Of a stretch of 64,000 nt of DNA, positions 35,168-44,772 are shown piece by piece (position 1 is the first letter of the stretch; every line of letters starts with the position of its first letter). Below the pieces are notes generated by a model. That model was not told the DNA's origin, made no database searches, and saw only the letters and a list, made by a program, of their open reading frames with translations. This DNA is from Hyphomicrobiales bacterium. GTDB taxonomy: Bacteria; Pseudomonadota; Alphaproteobacteria; Rhizobiales; Rhizobiaceae. Where the stretch lies: positions 3,686 to 67,685 of the forward strand of contig UCIA01000007.1 of NCBI GenBank assembly GCA_900472295.1, written 5' to 3'. The position numbers and the translations under genes are program-made.

Positions 35168-35956
35168 ATGTTGAATAGGCGTACTTTTTCCACCGCGCTT
35201 GTTGCCGGGGTGGCGACGAGCATATTGGCCGGCTCCGCCAAAGCGCGAGCCCAGACAGGCCCCAAGGTTCGCCCCGAGGTCCGTAATGTCGTCCTGGTCC
35301 ATGGCGCCTATGCGGATGGTTCGTGCTGGTCGGAGGTGGTTGGTCTGCTGCAGCAGGCCGGCTTCAACGCAACCGTCGTCCAGCACCCGCTGACCACGCT
35401 GGAGGCCGGCATCGACGCAACGCGCCGTGCGATCGCTCTCCAAGATGGACCAACGGTCCTTGTCGGACACTCCTTTGCCGGCATGATCGTCACCGAGGCA
35501 GGAATGGACCCAAAGGTTTCCTCGCTCGTCTATGTCGCGGCGCGCGCGCCGGATGCGGGCGAAGACTACACCGCACTCGCAAAGACTTTTGCGGCGCCGC
35601 CCGCCTCCGCCGGGCTTGTCTGGTCCAATGGCTATGGCAAGCTCAGCGAAGAGGCTTTCCTGCGAGATTTCGCCGGTGGTATTCCTCGCGAGCAGGCGCG
35701 GATCCTCTATGCCGTCCAGGGGCCGATCTCGGACAAGCTTTTCACCGGAAAGACAACGCAAGCGGCCTGGCGCTCGAAGCCAAGCTGGTATGCCGTCTCG
35801 ACCGAGGATCGCACCATCAACCCCGATCTCGAGCGCTTCATGGCCAAGCGCATGAACGCAAAGACCATCGAAGTGAAGGCAAGCCATTTGTCGCTGATCT
35901 CTCACCCGCGCGAGATTACCCAGCTCATCTCCCAAGCCGCTGGTCAGCTCGGTTAG
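35168..35956 (+). CDS. Tat-exported alpha/beta hydrolase
   Basis: A 262-residue precursor whose N-terminus (LNRRTFSTALVAGVATS) is a twin-arginine export signal ending near AKARAQ. The mature part is an EstC/salicylate-esterase-like alpha/beta hydrolase: VVLVHGAYADGSCW, nucleophile GHSFAG and a late His in SHLSLISHP. It should act in the periplasm on an unknown ester or amide. AAGGA precedes the ATG. It is the last gene of the accessory block before rplY. Confidence 0.88.
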   Translation: MLNRRTFSTALVAGVATSILAGSAKARAQTGPKVRPEVRNVVLVHGAYADGSCWSEVVGLLQQAGFNATVVQHPLTTLEAGIDATRRAIALQDGPTVLVGHSFAGMIVTEAGMDPKVSSLVYVAARAPDAGEDYTALAKTFAAPPASAGLVWSNGYGKLSEEAFLRDFAGGIPREQARILYAVQGPISDKLFTGKTTQAAWRSKPSWYAVSTEDRTINPDLERFMAKRMNAKTIEVKASHLSLISHPREITQLISQAAGQLG

Positions 35957-36231
35957 CGAGGTCGGACGGGTCCGGCGCGGTAAAAGGCTGAAGTTCCTAT
36001 GGTGCCGGCCTCCGGCTTGCACGCCTGCCCGCCTTCCGCTATAGAGCCGCCACCCGCGTAGACACCCTTGGAGGCAACGCGGCGGAAGGCTGCCTTCCCC
36101 TGAGATCCCGAACAAAGCTCCGTGTCAAAGCGGCCGCGTTCTCTGGGATATCCAGGCCTGGCGGCTTTCGACGTTTACGGTCCAGGCAATTTGCCCCCGC
36201 AAACGCTCCATAACACGCGAAAGGAAATGCC

Positions 36232-36873
36232 ATGAGCCACGATACTTACGAGCTCAAGGCCGAAGCGCGCGAACAGGTCGGTAAGGGGTCCGCCCGTGAA
36301 GTTCGCCGTAACGGTAAAGTGCCTGCAGTTATCTATGGCGACAAGCAGCCTCCCCTGGCTATTGCGCTGAACTACAAGGACGTCTTCTACAAAATCCATG
36401 GCGGTGGGTTCCTGACCACGATCGCCACGATCGATGTCGACGGCAAGAAAATCCAGGTTCTGCCCAAGGATTTCCAGCTCGACCCGGTCAAGGATTTCCC
36501 GGTCCATGTCGACTTCCTGCGCATCGGCAAGGACACCGAGGTCAATGTCGACGTGCCTGTCCACTTCATCAATGAAGACAAGTCGCCCGGCATCAAGCGC
36601 GGCGGCGTGCTCAACATCGTGCGTCACGAAGTCGAGTTCCACTGCCCGGCCAATGCGATCCCGGAATTCATCACCGTCGATCTCACCGGCGCCGACATTG
36701 GCGATTCGATCCACATCTCGGCGGTTACCCTGCCGGCCGGCGTCAAGCCGGTGATCTCCGACCGCGACTTCACCATCGCGACCATTGCCGGTTCCTCGGC
36801 GATGAAGCCGGAGACGGAAACGGTGGAAGCGGCTGCGCCTGAAGCGGCGGCCCCTGCTGCCGAAGAGAAGTAA
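36232..36873 (+). CDS. rplY: 50S ribosomal protein L25/Ctc
   Basis: A 213-residue L25 of the long (Ctc) type, with the N-terminal 5S-rRNA-binding domain (residues 5-95, including [20 protein letters not shown] sequence) and a C-terminal beta domain. An Ala/Glu-rich tail follows. AAAGGAAA precedes the ATG. It is 21 bases upstream of pth and forms the standard rplY-pth-ychF set with it. Confidence 0.96.
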   Translation: MSHDTYELKAEAREQVGKGSAREVRRNGKVPAVIYGDKQPPLAIALNYKDVFYKIHGGGFLTTIATIDVDGKKIQVLPKDFQLDPVKDFPVHVDFLRIGKDTEVNVDVPVHFINEDKSPGIKRGGVLNIVRHEVEFHCPANAIPEFITVDLTGADIGDSIHISAVTLPAGVKPVISDRDFTIATIAGSSAMKPETETVEAAAPEAAAPAAEEK

Positions 36874-36894
36874 TTTTCGGGCCCGGAGTTCACG

Positions 36895-37635
36895 ATGCTT
36901 GTTTTTGCAGGCCTCGGCAATCCGGGCGCGAAATACGCTGATAACCGGCACAATGTCGGCTTCATGGCGGCGGACGCAATCGCCCGCCGCCATTCCTTTT
37001 CGCCCTGGTCGAAGAAGTTCCAGGGCCTGATCGCCGAAGGCACGCTTGCCGGCGAAAAGATCCTGCTGATCAAGCCGCAGACCTTCATGAACCTGTCGGG
37101 GCAGCCGATTGGCGAAGCTTTGCGCTTCTACAAGCTCGGCCCCGAGGCGCTCACCGTATTCTATGACGAGCTCGATCTGCCGGCCGGCAAATTGCGGGTC
37201 AAGGTCGGTGGTGGCGCCGGTGGCCATAACGGCATCCGGTCGCTGGACCAGCATGTCGGCAAGAATTTTCGCCGCGTGCGCATCGGCATCGGCCACCCCG
37301 GCGTCAAGGAAATGGTGCAAGGCCATGTTCTCGGCGACTTCGCCAAGGCCGACCGCGAATGGCTGAGCGTTCTGCTCGACAGCATCGCCGACGATGCCGG
37401 ACTGCTGGCCAAGGGCGATGACAGTTCCTTCATGAACCGCGTGACGCTGGCGCTGCGCGACAAGCTGACGCCGACCGGCGACGACGACCGCCCGCCGCCC
37501 AAGGCGCCGAAAGCTGAAAGCCCGAAGGCCCAAAGTCACATCCGCCAGGCGCGGCCACAGCAGGCGCCGGCCAAGCTGCCGGAAAGCGGCCCGATGGCCG
37601 CCATGCTGAAGAGACTGTTCGGCAAGAAGGACTGA
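36895..37635 (+). CDS. pth: Peptidyl-tRNA hydrolase
   Basis: A 246-residue enzyme that releases peptides from prematurely dissociated peptidyl-tRNA. The catalytic region is intact: [18 protein letters not shown] with the active His, [20 protein letters not shown] and [11 protein letters not shown]. The first 190 residues are the usual domain; a Pro/Lys/Ala-rich tail of about 50 residues is an alphaproteobacterial extension. It is co-directional with rplY and ychF. Confidence 0.96.
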   Translation: MLVFAGLGNPGAKYADNRHNVGFMAADAIARRHSFSPWSKKFQGLIAEGTLAGEKILLIKPQTFMNLSGQPIGEALRFYKLGPEALTVFYDELDLPAGKLRVKVGGGAGGHNGIRSLDQHVGKNFRRVRIGIGHPGVKEMVQGHVLGDFAKADREWLSVLLDSIADDAGLLAKGDDSSFMNRVTLALRDKLTPTGDDDRPPPKAPKAESPKAQSHIRQARPQQAPAKLPESGPMAAMLKRLFGKKD

Positions 37636-37730
37636 GCGTCGACACGATCGGGGCTGCAGGGCTTGACGTTGCTCACCCCTATCGCCCATAGCCCTCATCA
37701 AATTTCTATTTTCCCGATAGGACCGGACAC

Positions 37731-38834
37731 ATGGGTTTCAAATGCGGCATCGTTGGCTTGCCCAACGTCGGCAAGTCGACGCTTTTCAACGCGTTGACCA
37801 GGACGGCGGCGGCGCAGGCCGCCAACTATCCGTTCTGCACCATCGAACCGAACACTGGCGAGGTGGCGGTGCCCGATCCTCGGCTGCAGAAAATCGCGGC
37901 GATCGCCAAGTCTAAGGAGATCATCCCGACCCGCATCTCCTTCGTCGACATTGCCGGCCTGGTGCGCGGCGCCTCCAAGGGCGAAGGTCTGGGCAACCAG
38001 TTCCTCGCCAACATCCGCGAGGTCGACGCCATCGTGCATGTGCTGCGCTGCTTCGAGGATGACGACATTACCCATGTCGAGGGCAAGATCGACCCTGTCG
38101 CCGACGCCGATACGGTCGAGACCGAGCTGATGCTCGCCGACCTCGACAGCCTCGAGCGCCGCATCGTGCAGTTCCGCAAGCGCGCCTCGACCAAGGACAA
38201 GGAAGCAACCACCGTGCTGCCGATGATGGAGGCGGCACTCGAGCTCCTCCAGGCCGGCAAGCCGACCCGCATCCTGCTCAAGGGCATTTCAGCCGAAGAT
38301 CTGCGCATCCTGCAGGGGCTGAACCTCTTGACGTCGCACCCCGTGCTCTATGTCTGCAACGTCGCCGAGGCCGACGCCGCCACCGGCAATGAGCACACCA
38401 AGGCGGTCGAGAAGATGGCCACTGCGCAGGGCGCCGGCACCGTGGTGATCTCGGCCGCGATCGAGGCCGAAGTCGCCCAGCTCTCCGACGAAGAAGAGAT
38501 GGAGTTCCTGTCCTCGCTTGGGCTCGATGAGCCTGGCCTCAACAAGGTCATCCGCGCCGGCTACGATCTGTTGCATCTCATCACCTATTTCACCGCCGGG
38601 CCAAAGGAGACGCGCGCCTGGACGATCCACAAGGGCGACAAGGCCCCGCAGGCCGCCGGCGTCATCCACACCGATTTCGAGCGCGGCTTCATCCGCGCCC
38701 AGACCATCGCCTATAACGACTATGTCACGCTGGGCGGCGAAGTGGCGGCCAAGGAAGCCGGCAAGGCGCGCGACGAAGGCAAGGAATATGTCGTCCAGGA
38801 CGGCGACGTCCTGCTGTTCAAGTTCAACACCTGA
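37731..38834 (+). CDS. ychF: Obg-like ATPase YchF
   Basis: A 367-residue TRAFAC-class P-loop protein. It has the G1 loop GLPNVGKSTLFNAL, VDIAGLVRGASKGEGLGNQFL and NVAE in place of NKxD, typical of YchF and its preference for ATP. A coiled-coil insertion and C-terminal TGS domain follow (TYFTAGPKETRAWTI; YVVQDGDVLLFKFN). It interacts with ribosomes and translation factors and influences oxidative-stress responses. The APH-like gene starts 15 bases after its stop. Confidence 0.97.
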   Translation: MGFKCGIVGLPNVGKSTLFNALTRTAAAQAANYPFCTIEPNTGEVAVPDPRLQKIAAIAKSKEIIPTRISFVDIAGLVRGASKGEGLGNQFLANIREVDAIVHVLRCFEDDDITHVEGKIDPVADADTVETELMLADLDSLERRIVQFRKRASTKDKEATTVLPMMEAALELLQAGKPTRILLKGISAEDLRILQGLNLLTSHPVLYVCNVAEADAATGNEHTKAVEKMATAQGAGTVVISAAIEAEVAQLSDEEEMEFLSSLGLDEPGLNKVIRAGYDLLHLITYFTAGPKETRAWTIHKGDKAPQAAGVIHTDFERGFIRAQTIAYNDYVTLGGEVAAKEAGKARDEGKEYVVQDGDVLLFKFNT

Positions 38835-38849
38835 CAGCCTGATCTGAGC

Positions 38850-39638
38850 ATGTCCGGCAGCCCGTTCGAAACCGACCTGCCGGTAGGGTTACGCATCGGT
38901 GGTTATCACTGGGCCCGGCAGACAATCGGCCGGTCGGGCGCCGGGGTGTTCCGCCTCACTGCCGATGACAAGCCGAGCCTGTTCCTGAAGATCGAGGAAG
39001 CAGGGCCATTTGCCGAACTTGCTGCCGAGGAAGCCCGTCTGCGTTGGCTTGCCAGGCAAGGCATTGCTTGCCCCGAAATCATCGCGTCAAAACACCATGC
39101 CGGTCGCCACTGGCTGTTAATGACCGCGCTTCCTGGTCACGATCTGGCCTCGGCCGGTCCCGCCGATGCCGCCTCGTCGGTTGCGATCATGGCCGACGCG
39201 CTGCGTCAGCTTCACGCAATCGATGCCGGATCGTGCCCGTTTGACCATCGCCTGCAGCACCGGATCGCCGCGGCCCGGGCTCGTGTCGAGGCTGGCGCGG
39301 TCGATGAAAGTGACTTCGATGACGAGCGGGATGGGATGACCGCTAGGGAAATCCTTGCTCAACTGGTGGCACTGAAACCCGCAAGCGAGGATATCGTCGT
39401 CACGCATGGCGATGCCTGCATGCCGAACTTTGTGGCGGCCGGCAAGCGCTTCAGCGGCTTTGTCGACTGCGGCCGGCTGGGTTTGGCGGATCGCCATCAA
39501 GACCTGGCGCTCGCCTGCTGGAGCGTTCAGCACAACATCGGCGGGAAATGGGTGCAGCCGTTCCTGGACCGATACGGCTCCACCCGCGTCGATCCCTCCA
39601 GACTGTCCTATTACCGCCTACTCGACGAGTTCTTCTGA
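38850..39638 (+). CDS. APH(3')-II-like aminoglycoside phosphotransferase
   Basis: A 262-residue kinase closely following the APH(3')-II pattern and length. ATP lysine K47 (FLKIEE), catalytic Asp188 in [11 protein letters not shown], metal Asp206 in [19 protein letters not shown] and the terminal RLLDEFF are all present. The family phosphorylates the 3'-hydroxyl of kanamycin- and neomycin-type drugs. Whether this chromosomal copy gives resistance is unknown. It follows ychF after 15 bases, possibly co-transcribed. There are no flanking mobile elements, so recent acquisition is not indicated. Confidence 0.9.
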   Translation: MSGSPFETDLPVGLRIGGYHWARQTIGRSGAGVFRLTADDKPSLFLKIEEAGPFAELAAEEARLRWLARQGIACPEIIASKHHAGRHWLLMTALPGHDLASAGPADAASSVAIMADALRQLHAIDAGSCPFDHRLQHRIAAARARVEAGAVDESDFDDERDGMTAREILAQLVALKPASEDIVVTHGDACMPNFVAAGKRFSGFVDCGRLGLADRHQDLALACWSVQHNIGGKWVQPFLDRYGSTRVDPSRLSYYRLLDEFF

Positions 39639-39918
39639 ACCGTCGCAAGCCGCATTGCGTTAACGGCCGTTCGGCCGGTGGCGCGGATGCCCTCGTCGGC
39701 GCATACGAGGATCTGGAGGTCACTCTCGCCAGTCTCTAGGTTCGATCCGTTGACGCGGCTTTAGAGCGCGGGCGCTGCCCACGCCCTCACCAGGGCTTGT
39801 CTTGATTTTGTCATCCCCCGGGTCTAAGCGGCAGGCGCATGGTTGACGCACGCGCCGATGAGCCGCGCAATCCGGCATGACGCGACAATCCGGACACATC
39901 TGTTAAGGGAGACCGACG

Positions 39919-40893
39919 ATGATCAAGGCCTTTGTCGTCGACAATGACCGCCTGCGCCTGATCGACGATCTCGCGACCGACGGCAATCAGGTCGTCTGGG
40001 CCGACCTGCTCAACCCCACCAAGGAAGAAGAAGCCACCATCGAAACCTGGCTCGGCGTCGCCATTCCGACGCGCGAGGAGATGGAGGAGATCGAGATTTC
40101 GAGCCGCCTCTACATCGAGGACGGCGCCTATTTCATGACCGCCACCTTGCCGGCGCAGACCGAGATCGACGATCCGTTGATGTCGCCGGTCACTTTCGTG
40201 CTCGCTGGCCCGAGGCTGGTCACCATCCGCTATCACGAGCCGAAGGCGTTCAAGACCTTTCCGCTGCGCGCCGAGAAGGTGGCGACAGGCTGCACCACCG
40301 GCAACACCATCCTGATCGGCCTGCTGGAGGCGATCGTCGACCGTCTCGCCGACATTCTCGAGCGCGCCGGCCGCGACATCGAGGCGATCTCGCGCGACAT
40401 TTTCGAGGCGCGGTCGACCAAGGTGAACAAGCGCAACCGCGATTTCCAGGAACTGCTCAAGGCCATCGGCCGCAAGGAGGACATCGCGTCTTCGATCCGC
40501 GACAGCCTGATCTCGCTGCAGCGCCTGACCGGCTTCCTCGCCCATGTCGCGACCCAGATCAAGATGAGCAAGGACATCCGCGCCCGCATCAAGACCATAT
40601 CGCGCGACGTGCTGTCGCTCGCCGACCACGCCACCTTCCTGTCGCAGAAGATCTCATTCCTGCTCGACGCGACGCTCGGCATGATCTCGATCGAGCAGAA
40701 CGCCATCATCAAGATCTTCTCGGTCGCCGCCGTCATCTTCCTGCCGCCGACGCTGGTGGCTTCGATCTACGGCATGAATTTCGACATCATTCCGGAGCTG
40801 AAATGGCAGCTCGGCTATCCCTTCGCCATCGGCCTGATGATCCTGTCGGCGATTCTGCCGTTCTGGTATTTCCGCCGCCGCGGCTGGCTCTGA
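39919..40893 (+). CDS. corA: CorA-family magnesium transporter
   Basis: A 324-residue CorA channel subunit. It has a cytosolic alpha/beta domain (about 1-240), a long stalk helix and two C-terminal membrane helices joined by the signature YGMNFD. The C-terminus RRRGWL is the usual basic end. It carries Mg2+ and possibly Co2+ or Ni2+ across the inner membrane. AAGGGAG precedes the ATG. It is monocistronic in appearance, with 280 bases before and 93 after. Confidence 0.95.
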   Translation: MIKAFVVDNDRLRLIDDLATDGNQVVWADLLNPTKEEEATIETWLGVAIPTREEMEEIEISSRLYIEDGAYFMTATLPAQTEIDDPLMSPVTFVLAGPRLVTIRYHEPKAFKTFPLRAEKVATGCTTGNTILIGLLEAIVDRLADILERAGRDIEAISRDIFEARSTKVNKRNRDFQELLKAIGRKEDIASSIRDSLISLQRLTGFLAHVATQIKMSKDIRARIKTISRDVLSLADHATFLSQKISFLLDATLGMISIEQNAIIKIFSVAAVIFLPPTLVASIYGMNFDIIPELKWQLGYPFAIGLMILSAILPFWYFRRRGWL

Positions 40894-40986
40894 CCGCACC
40901 TGGCTCACCAGAATTCACTTGACCAAACGCCGCCTGGACGGCATCCGGATGCCCGGTGATCGTACAACCTTGAACCGGATAGGATC

Positions 40987-41448
40987 ATGACCGCGAAAAG
41001 CTGGGCCTATGAGGACTTCGCCGAGGGCGCTTCGATCGACCTCGGCGCCAAGCAGGTGAGCGCGGCCGAGATTGTCGAATTCGCCACCGAGTTCGATCCG
41101 CAGCCGATGCATCTCGACGAGGAAGCCGGCAAGGCCAGCATCCTTGGCGGCCTGGCTGCCTCCGGCTGGCACACCTGCGCGATCTTCATGCGCATGCTGT
41201 GCGACGCCTTCCTGCTCGACTCGACCGCGCAAGGCGCACCCGGCATCGACCAGGTCAAATGGAAGAAGCCGGTGCTGGCCGGCGACACACTGACCGGCGG
41301 CACCAGCGTGCTGGCCAAACGCCTCTCGAAGTCACGCCCCACGCTCGGCCTTGTCACGTTTCGCAGCGAGCTGTTCAACCAGCGCGGCGAAAGCGTCTTC
41401 GAACTCGAAAACACCGTCATGTTCCTGACCCGGGAGACCGGCGCATGA
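40987..41448 (+). CDS. MaoC-like dehydratase (copy 1)
   Basis: A 153-residue single hot-dog-fold protein. The MaoC/R-hydratase motif is present: EFDPQPMHLDEEAGKASILGGLAASGWH, with the catalytic Asp and His equivalents. It probably hydrates an enoyl-CoA or dehydrates a hydroxyacyl-CoA; the substrate is unknown. It overlaps the next gene by four bases (ATGA), and the two products are paralogues, so they may act as a heterodimer. Confidence 0.9.
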   Translation: MTAKSWAYEDFAEGASIDLGAKQVSAAEIVEFATEFDPQPMHLDEEAGKASILGGLAASGWHTCAIFMRMLCDAFLLDSTAQGAPGIDQVKWKKPVLAGDTLTGGTSVLAKRLSKSRPTLGLVTFRSELFNQRGESVFELENTVMFLTRETGA

Positions 41449-41906
41449 GCCTCGACGAATTCTTCCGCATCGGCGAAACCATCAACCTCGGTTCGCACAC
41501 ATTCGAAGCCGAGGCGATCAAGGCATTCGCCCGCAAATACGATCCGCAGCCCTTTCACGTCGACGAGGAGGCGGCGAAGAAAAGCGTGTTCGGCCGCCTC
41601 TGCGCCTCAGGCTGGCACACCGCCGCCACCTGGATGAAACTCAGTGTCCAGGCCGGCATGGATGCCGGATGGGCCGGCCCGGGCCCGGTGCCCGAATTCG
41701 GCCCCTCGCCCGGCTTCAAGAACCTGAAATGGCCAAAGCCGGTATATGCCGGGGAAACCGTGACCTTCACCCGCACGGCCGTCTCCCACCGCCCGCTCGC
41801 CAACCGCCCCGGCTGGCGCCTGCTGGCGTTGCGCTCGGAAGGTTTCGATTCCACAGGTGACAAAGTGATCGAGTTCGATAGCGCGGTGCTGGTGAAGGCA
41901 GACTAG
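41445..41906 (+). CDS. MaoC-like dehydratase (copy 2)
   Basis: A 153-residue paralogue of the preceding gene with the motif KYDPQPFHVDEEAAKKSVFG and LCASGWHTAATW. Starting at the overlapping ATG gives the same length as copy 1. The tandem, translationally coupled layout suggests a two-subunit hot-dog hydratase. Its substrate is unknown. A short stretch after the stop contains repeated TTAGGCAGT and CCTACT words before the apt tail. Confidence 0.9.
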   Translation: MSLDEFFRIGETINLGSHTFEAEAIKAFARKYDPQPFHVDEEAAKKSVFGRLCASGWHTAATWMKLSVQAGMDAGWAGPGPVPEFGPSPGFKNLKWPKPVYAGETVTFTRTAVSHRPLANRPGWRLLALRSEGFDSTGDKVIEFDSAVLVKAD

Positions 41907-41981
41907 GGATTAGGCAGTCGTCGTTAGGCAGTAGTGCGTGCTGCGCCTTAAATGGGATGCGGAGCTTCCCTACTCCCTACT

Positions 41982-42527
41982 CTAATGTCCCTCGAACCCA
42001 ATCAGCGTCCGCACCGGAACGCCCAGCGCCTCAAGCTTCGCCCGCCCGCCGAGATCCGGCAGGTCAATCACGAAGCACGCCGCAAGAATATCGGCGCCGA
42101 TCTGCCTCAGCAGTTTCACCGCCGCTTCCGCCGTGCCGCCGGTGGCGATCAAATCGTCGACCAGGATCACCTTCTCGCCCGGCGCAACGCCGTCCTTGTG
42201 CATCTCCATCTCGTCCAGCCCGTATTCCAGGCTGTAGGCGACGCGCACCGTCTCGTAAGGCAATTTGCCCTTCTTGCGGATCGGCACGAAGCCGGCCGAA
42301 AGCTGGTGCGCGACGGCGCCGCCGAGGATGAAGCCGCGCGCCTCGATGCCGGCGATCTTGTCGATCTTCTGCCCGGCATAGGGATGCACCAGTTCGTCGA
42401 TGGCGCGGCGGAAGGCGCGTGCATTGCCGAGCAGCGTGGTGATGTCGCGAAACAGGATGCCGGGCTTGGGATAGTCCGGAATGGTGCGGATCGCGGCAAG
42501 CAGCGTTTCTTCGAGTGACGATCTCAT
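41982..42527 (-). CDS. apt: Adenine phosphoribosyltransferase
   Basis: A 181-residue salvage enzyme that makes AMP from adenine and PRPP. The PRPP-binding loop [14 protein letters not shown] and family segments [15 protein letters not shown] and [13 protein letters not shown] are present. It lies nine bases downstream of lldD on the same strand, so both may be on one transcript. In other Rhizobiales apt commonly lies close to the bc1 operon; here lldD is between them. Confidence 0.96.
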   Translation of the reverse strand: MRSSLEETLLAAIRTIPDYPKPGILFRDITTLLGNARAFRRAIDELVHPYAGQKIDKIAGIEARGFILGGAVAHQLSAGFVPIRKKGKLPYETVRVAYSLEYGLDEMEMHKDGVAPGEKVILVDDLIATGGTAEAAVKLLRQIGADILAACFVIDLPDLGGRAKLEALGVPVRTLIGFEGH

Positions 42528-42536
42528 GAGCCGAGA

Positions 42537-43685
42537 TTACCTGAAACGGAGGTTGTTGCGCGACAATTGTTCGATCGAGCTGCAGCCCATCAGCTTCATG
42601 CCGCGCTCGATCTCGACCCGCATCTGCTCCAGCGCCCGCTCGACGCCCGGCTGACCGGCCGCCGCCAGCGGGAACAGGTAGTAGCGGCCGACGCCGACAG
42701 CCTTGGCGCCAAGCGACAGCGCCTTCAGCACATGGGTGCCGCGCTGCACGCCGCCGTCCATGATGACGTCTATTCTGTCGCCAACGGCATCGACGATCTC
42801 GGCCAGCTGGTCGAATGCCGCCCTTGAGCCGTCCAGCTGCCGGCCGCCATGGTTCGACAGCACAATGCCGCTGCAGCCGATCTCGACGGCGCGCTTGGCA
42901 TCCTCCACCGACATGACGCCCTTGAGGCAGAACGGACCGCCCCAAAGCCTGACCATCTCGGCGACATCGTCCCAGGTCATCGACGGATCGAGCATCTCGG
43001 TGAAGTAGCGGCTGATCGACATCGTGCCGCCGCCCATGTCGACATGTTCGTCGAGCTGCGGCAGCTTGAACCCCTCGTGGGTGAAGTAGTTGATCGCCCA
43101 GCCAGGCTTGAGCGCAAACTGCAGCATGCCGGCAAGGTTGAGCTTGAAGGGGATGGCAAAGCCGGTCCGCTTGTCGCGCTCGCGGTTGCCTCCGGTGATG
43201 CTGTCGACGGTCAGCATCATGACCTCGACGCCAACCGCCTTGGCCCGCTGCATCATCGCACGGTTGAGGCCGCGGTCCCGGTGGAAATAGAACTGGTAGA
43301 CTTGCGGGCTGCTGCTGATGCTGCGCGCTTCCTCGAGGCTGACCGTGCCGAGCGAGGAGACGCCGAACATGGTGCCGAATTTGGCCGAAGCCTTGGCCAC
43401 CGCGCGCTCGCCCTGGTGATGGAACAGCCGCTGCAAAGCGGTCGGCGAGCAATAGACGGGCATTGCCAGCTTCTGGCCCATCACCGTCACCGACATGTCG
43501 ATCTCACTGACACCGCGCAGCACGTTAGGGACAAGGTCGCAGCGCTCGAAGCTCTCGGTGTTGCGGCGATAGGTGACCTCGTCGTCCGCCGCGCCGTCTA
43601 TGTAATTGAAGATCGGCCCCGGCAGCCGCTGCTGCGCCATGCGCCGGAAATCGGAAAAGTTGTGACAGTCGCGTAGCCGCATCAT
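42537..43685 (-). CDS. lldD: FMN-dependent alpha-hydroxy-acid dehydrogenase (LldD type)
   Basis: A 382-residue TIM-barrel flavoprotein of the L-lactate dehydrogenase family. The catalytic His279 and Arg282 lie in SNHGGRQLDG; flavin and substrate residues occur in FNYIDGAADDE, VYCSPTALQRLFH and the phosphate-binding VIMDGGVQRGT. It likely oxidises L-lactate and passes electrons to quinone, feeding the bc1 complex encoded next door. A terminator at 43828 separates it from the bc1 operon. Confidence 0.9.
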   Translation of the reverse strand: MMRLRDCHNFSDFRRMAQQRLPGPIFNYIDGAADDEVTYRRNTESFERCDLVPNVLRGVSEIDMSVTVMGQKLAMPVYCSPTALQRLFHHQGERAVAKASAKFGTMFGVSSLGTVSLEEARSISSSPQVYQFYFHRDRGLNRAMMQRAKAVGVEVMMLTVDSITGGNRERDKRTGFAIPFKLNLAGMLQFALKPGWAINYFTHEGFKLPQLDEHVDMGGGTMSISRYFTEMLDPSMTWDDVAEMVRLWGGPFCLKGVMSVEDAKRAVEIGCSGIVLSNHGGRQLDGSRAAFDQLAEIVDAVGDRIDVIMDGGVQRGTHVLKALSLGAKAVGVGRYYLFPLAAAGQPGVERALEQMRVEIERGMKLMGCSSIEQLSRNNLRFR

Positions 43686-43827
43686 CGATTCCCAGATGTC
43701 TTGTTCGCCGGCAATCTTTCATCACCGGCCGCGCGTGCATACCAATCACACGGCGCCGTGCCAACGGACTTGTTCGATGTACGGGTGACTATGCCAAGGC
43801 GACAGTCCCTGCCCGCCGCGGCAAGAA

Positions 43828-43851
43828 AAAGGGCGCCCGAAGACGCCCTTT
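43828..43851 (-). terminator. Rho-independent terminator of the bc1 operon
   Basis: AAAGGGCG / CGCCCTTT with an eight-base loop continues into TTC-T on the minus strand, 26 bases beyond the cytochrome c1 stop. It insulates lldD from the bc1 operon. Confidence 0.8.
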
Positions 43852-43876
43852 CCAGTTCTGAGGGGTAGCACACGGC

Positions 43877-44749
43877 CTAGTGGGCCACGCCTTCCCACAC
43901 CTTGCGCTTGGTCAGATACATCAGCGCCCCGAACAGAAGCAGGAACACCAACACGCGAAAGCCGGTCTTCTTGCGGTCTTCCATGTGCGGCTCGGCCGCC
44001 CACATCAGGAAGGCCGAGACGTCGCGCGAATACTGGTCGACCGTCTGCGGCGAACCGTCATCGTAGGTGACCTGGCCATCGGAGAGCGGCTTGGGCATCT
44101 TCAGCGAGACGCCGGACACGAAGTACGGGTTGTAGTGGGTGCCTTCCGGGATAACCATGCCGGCCGGTGGCGTCTCGTCGTAGCCGGTCAGCAGCGAATG
44201 GATGTAGTCCGGGCCGCCCTGGGCATACTGGGTGAAGATGTCGAAGACGAAGCGCGGGAAGCCGCGCTCGACGCCGCGCGCCTTGGCCAGCAGCGACATG
44301 TCAGGCGGGGCTGCGCCACCGTTGGACGCGGCAGCCGCCTCCTCATTGGCGAATGGCGCCGGGAAATGGTCGGACGGCTTGCCCGGGCGGTCGAACATGT
44401 CGCCGGCATCGTTGGGGCCGTCATGGATGGTGTACTCAGCCGACAGCGACTTGATCTGCGCTTCCGAATAGCCGAGGTCCTCCAGCGTGCGGAACGCCAC
44501 CAGGTTCATCGAGTGGCAGGCGGCGCAGACTTCCTTGTAGACCTTCAGGCCGCGCTGCAGCTGCGCCTTGTCGTAGGTGCCGAACGGACCGGCGAAGCTC
44601 CAATCCATTTCCTTGGGCTCGTGGATCGGGAAATGCGTCGGCGCCGCCGCGTTGTGCGCCTCTTCAGCGGCGATCGCCACACTGCCGACCGCTCCGATGC
44701 CAGCGGCAAACACGCCTAGCAGGGCGAGCGAGGTGAGAATCTTTTTCAT
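43877..44749 (-). CDS. petC: Cytochrome c1 subunit of the bc1 complex
   Basis: A 290-residue precursor with a signal peptide (cleavage near AIAAEE), the haem-binding CAACH at residues 75-79 and a C-terminal membrane anchor (RVLVFLLLFGALMYLTKR). It carries electrons from the Rieske protein to cytochrome c. The ATG at 44749 follows AAGGGGA. Here it is a separate gene, unlike the fused petBC product known from Bradyrhizobium. It is the last gene of petABC. Confidence 0.95.
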   Translation of the reverse strand: MKKILTSLALLGVFAAGIGAVGSVAIAAEEAHNAAAPTHFPIHEPKEMDWSFAGPFGTYDKAQLQRGLKVYKEVCAACHSMNLVAFRTLEDLGYSEAQIKSLSAEYTIHDGPNDAGDMFDRPGKPSDHFPAPFANEEAAAASNGGAAPPDMSLLAKARGVERGFPRFVFDIFTQYAQGGPDYIHSLLTGYDETPPAGMVIPEGTHYNPYFVSGVSLKMPKPLSDGQVTYDDGSPQTVDQYSRDVSAFLMWAAEPHMEDRKKTGFRVLVFLLLFGALMYLTKRKVWEGVAH

Positions 44750-44772
44750 GCCAAATCCCCTTAGATTCTCGC

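Noticed and set aside
39639..39918. tRNA-like GGTTCGATCC in the ychF/aph-corA gap
   Set aside because: No acceptor stem or anticodon arm can be built around it. The 280-base gap otherwise holds only a GC-rich palindrome (CGGCCGTTCGGCCG) without a T run.
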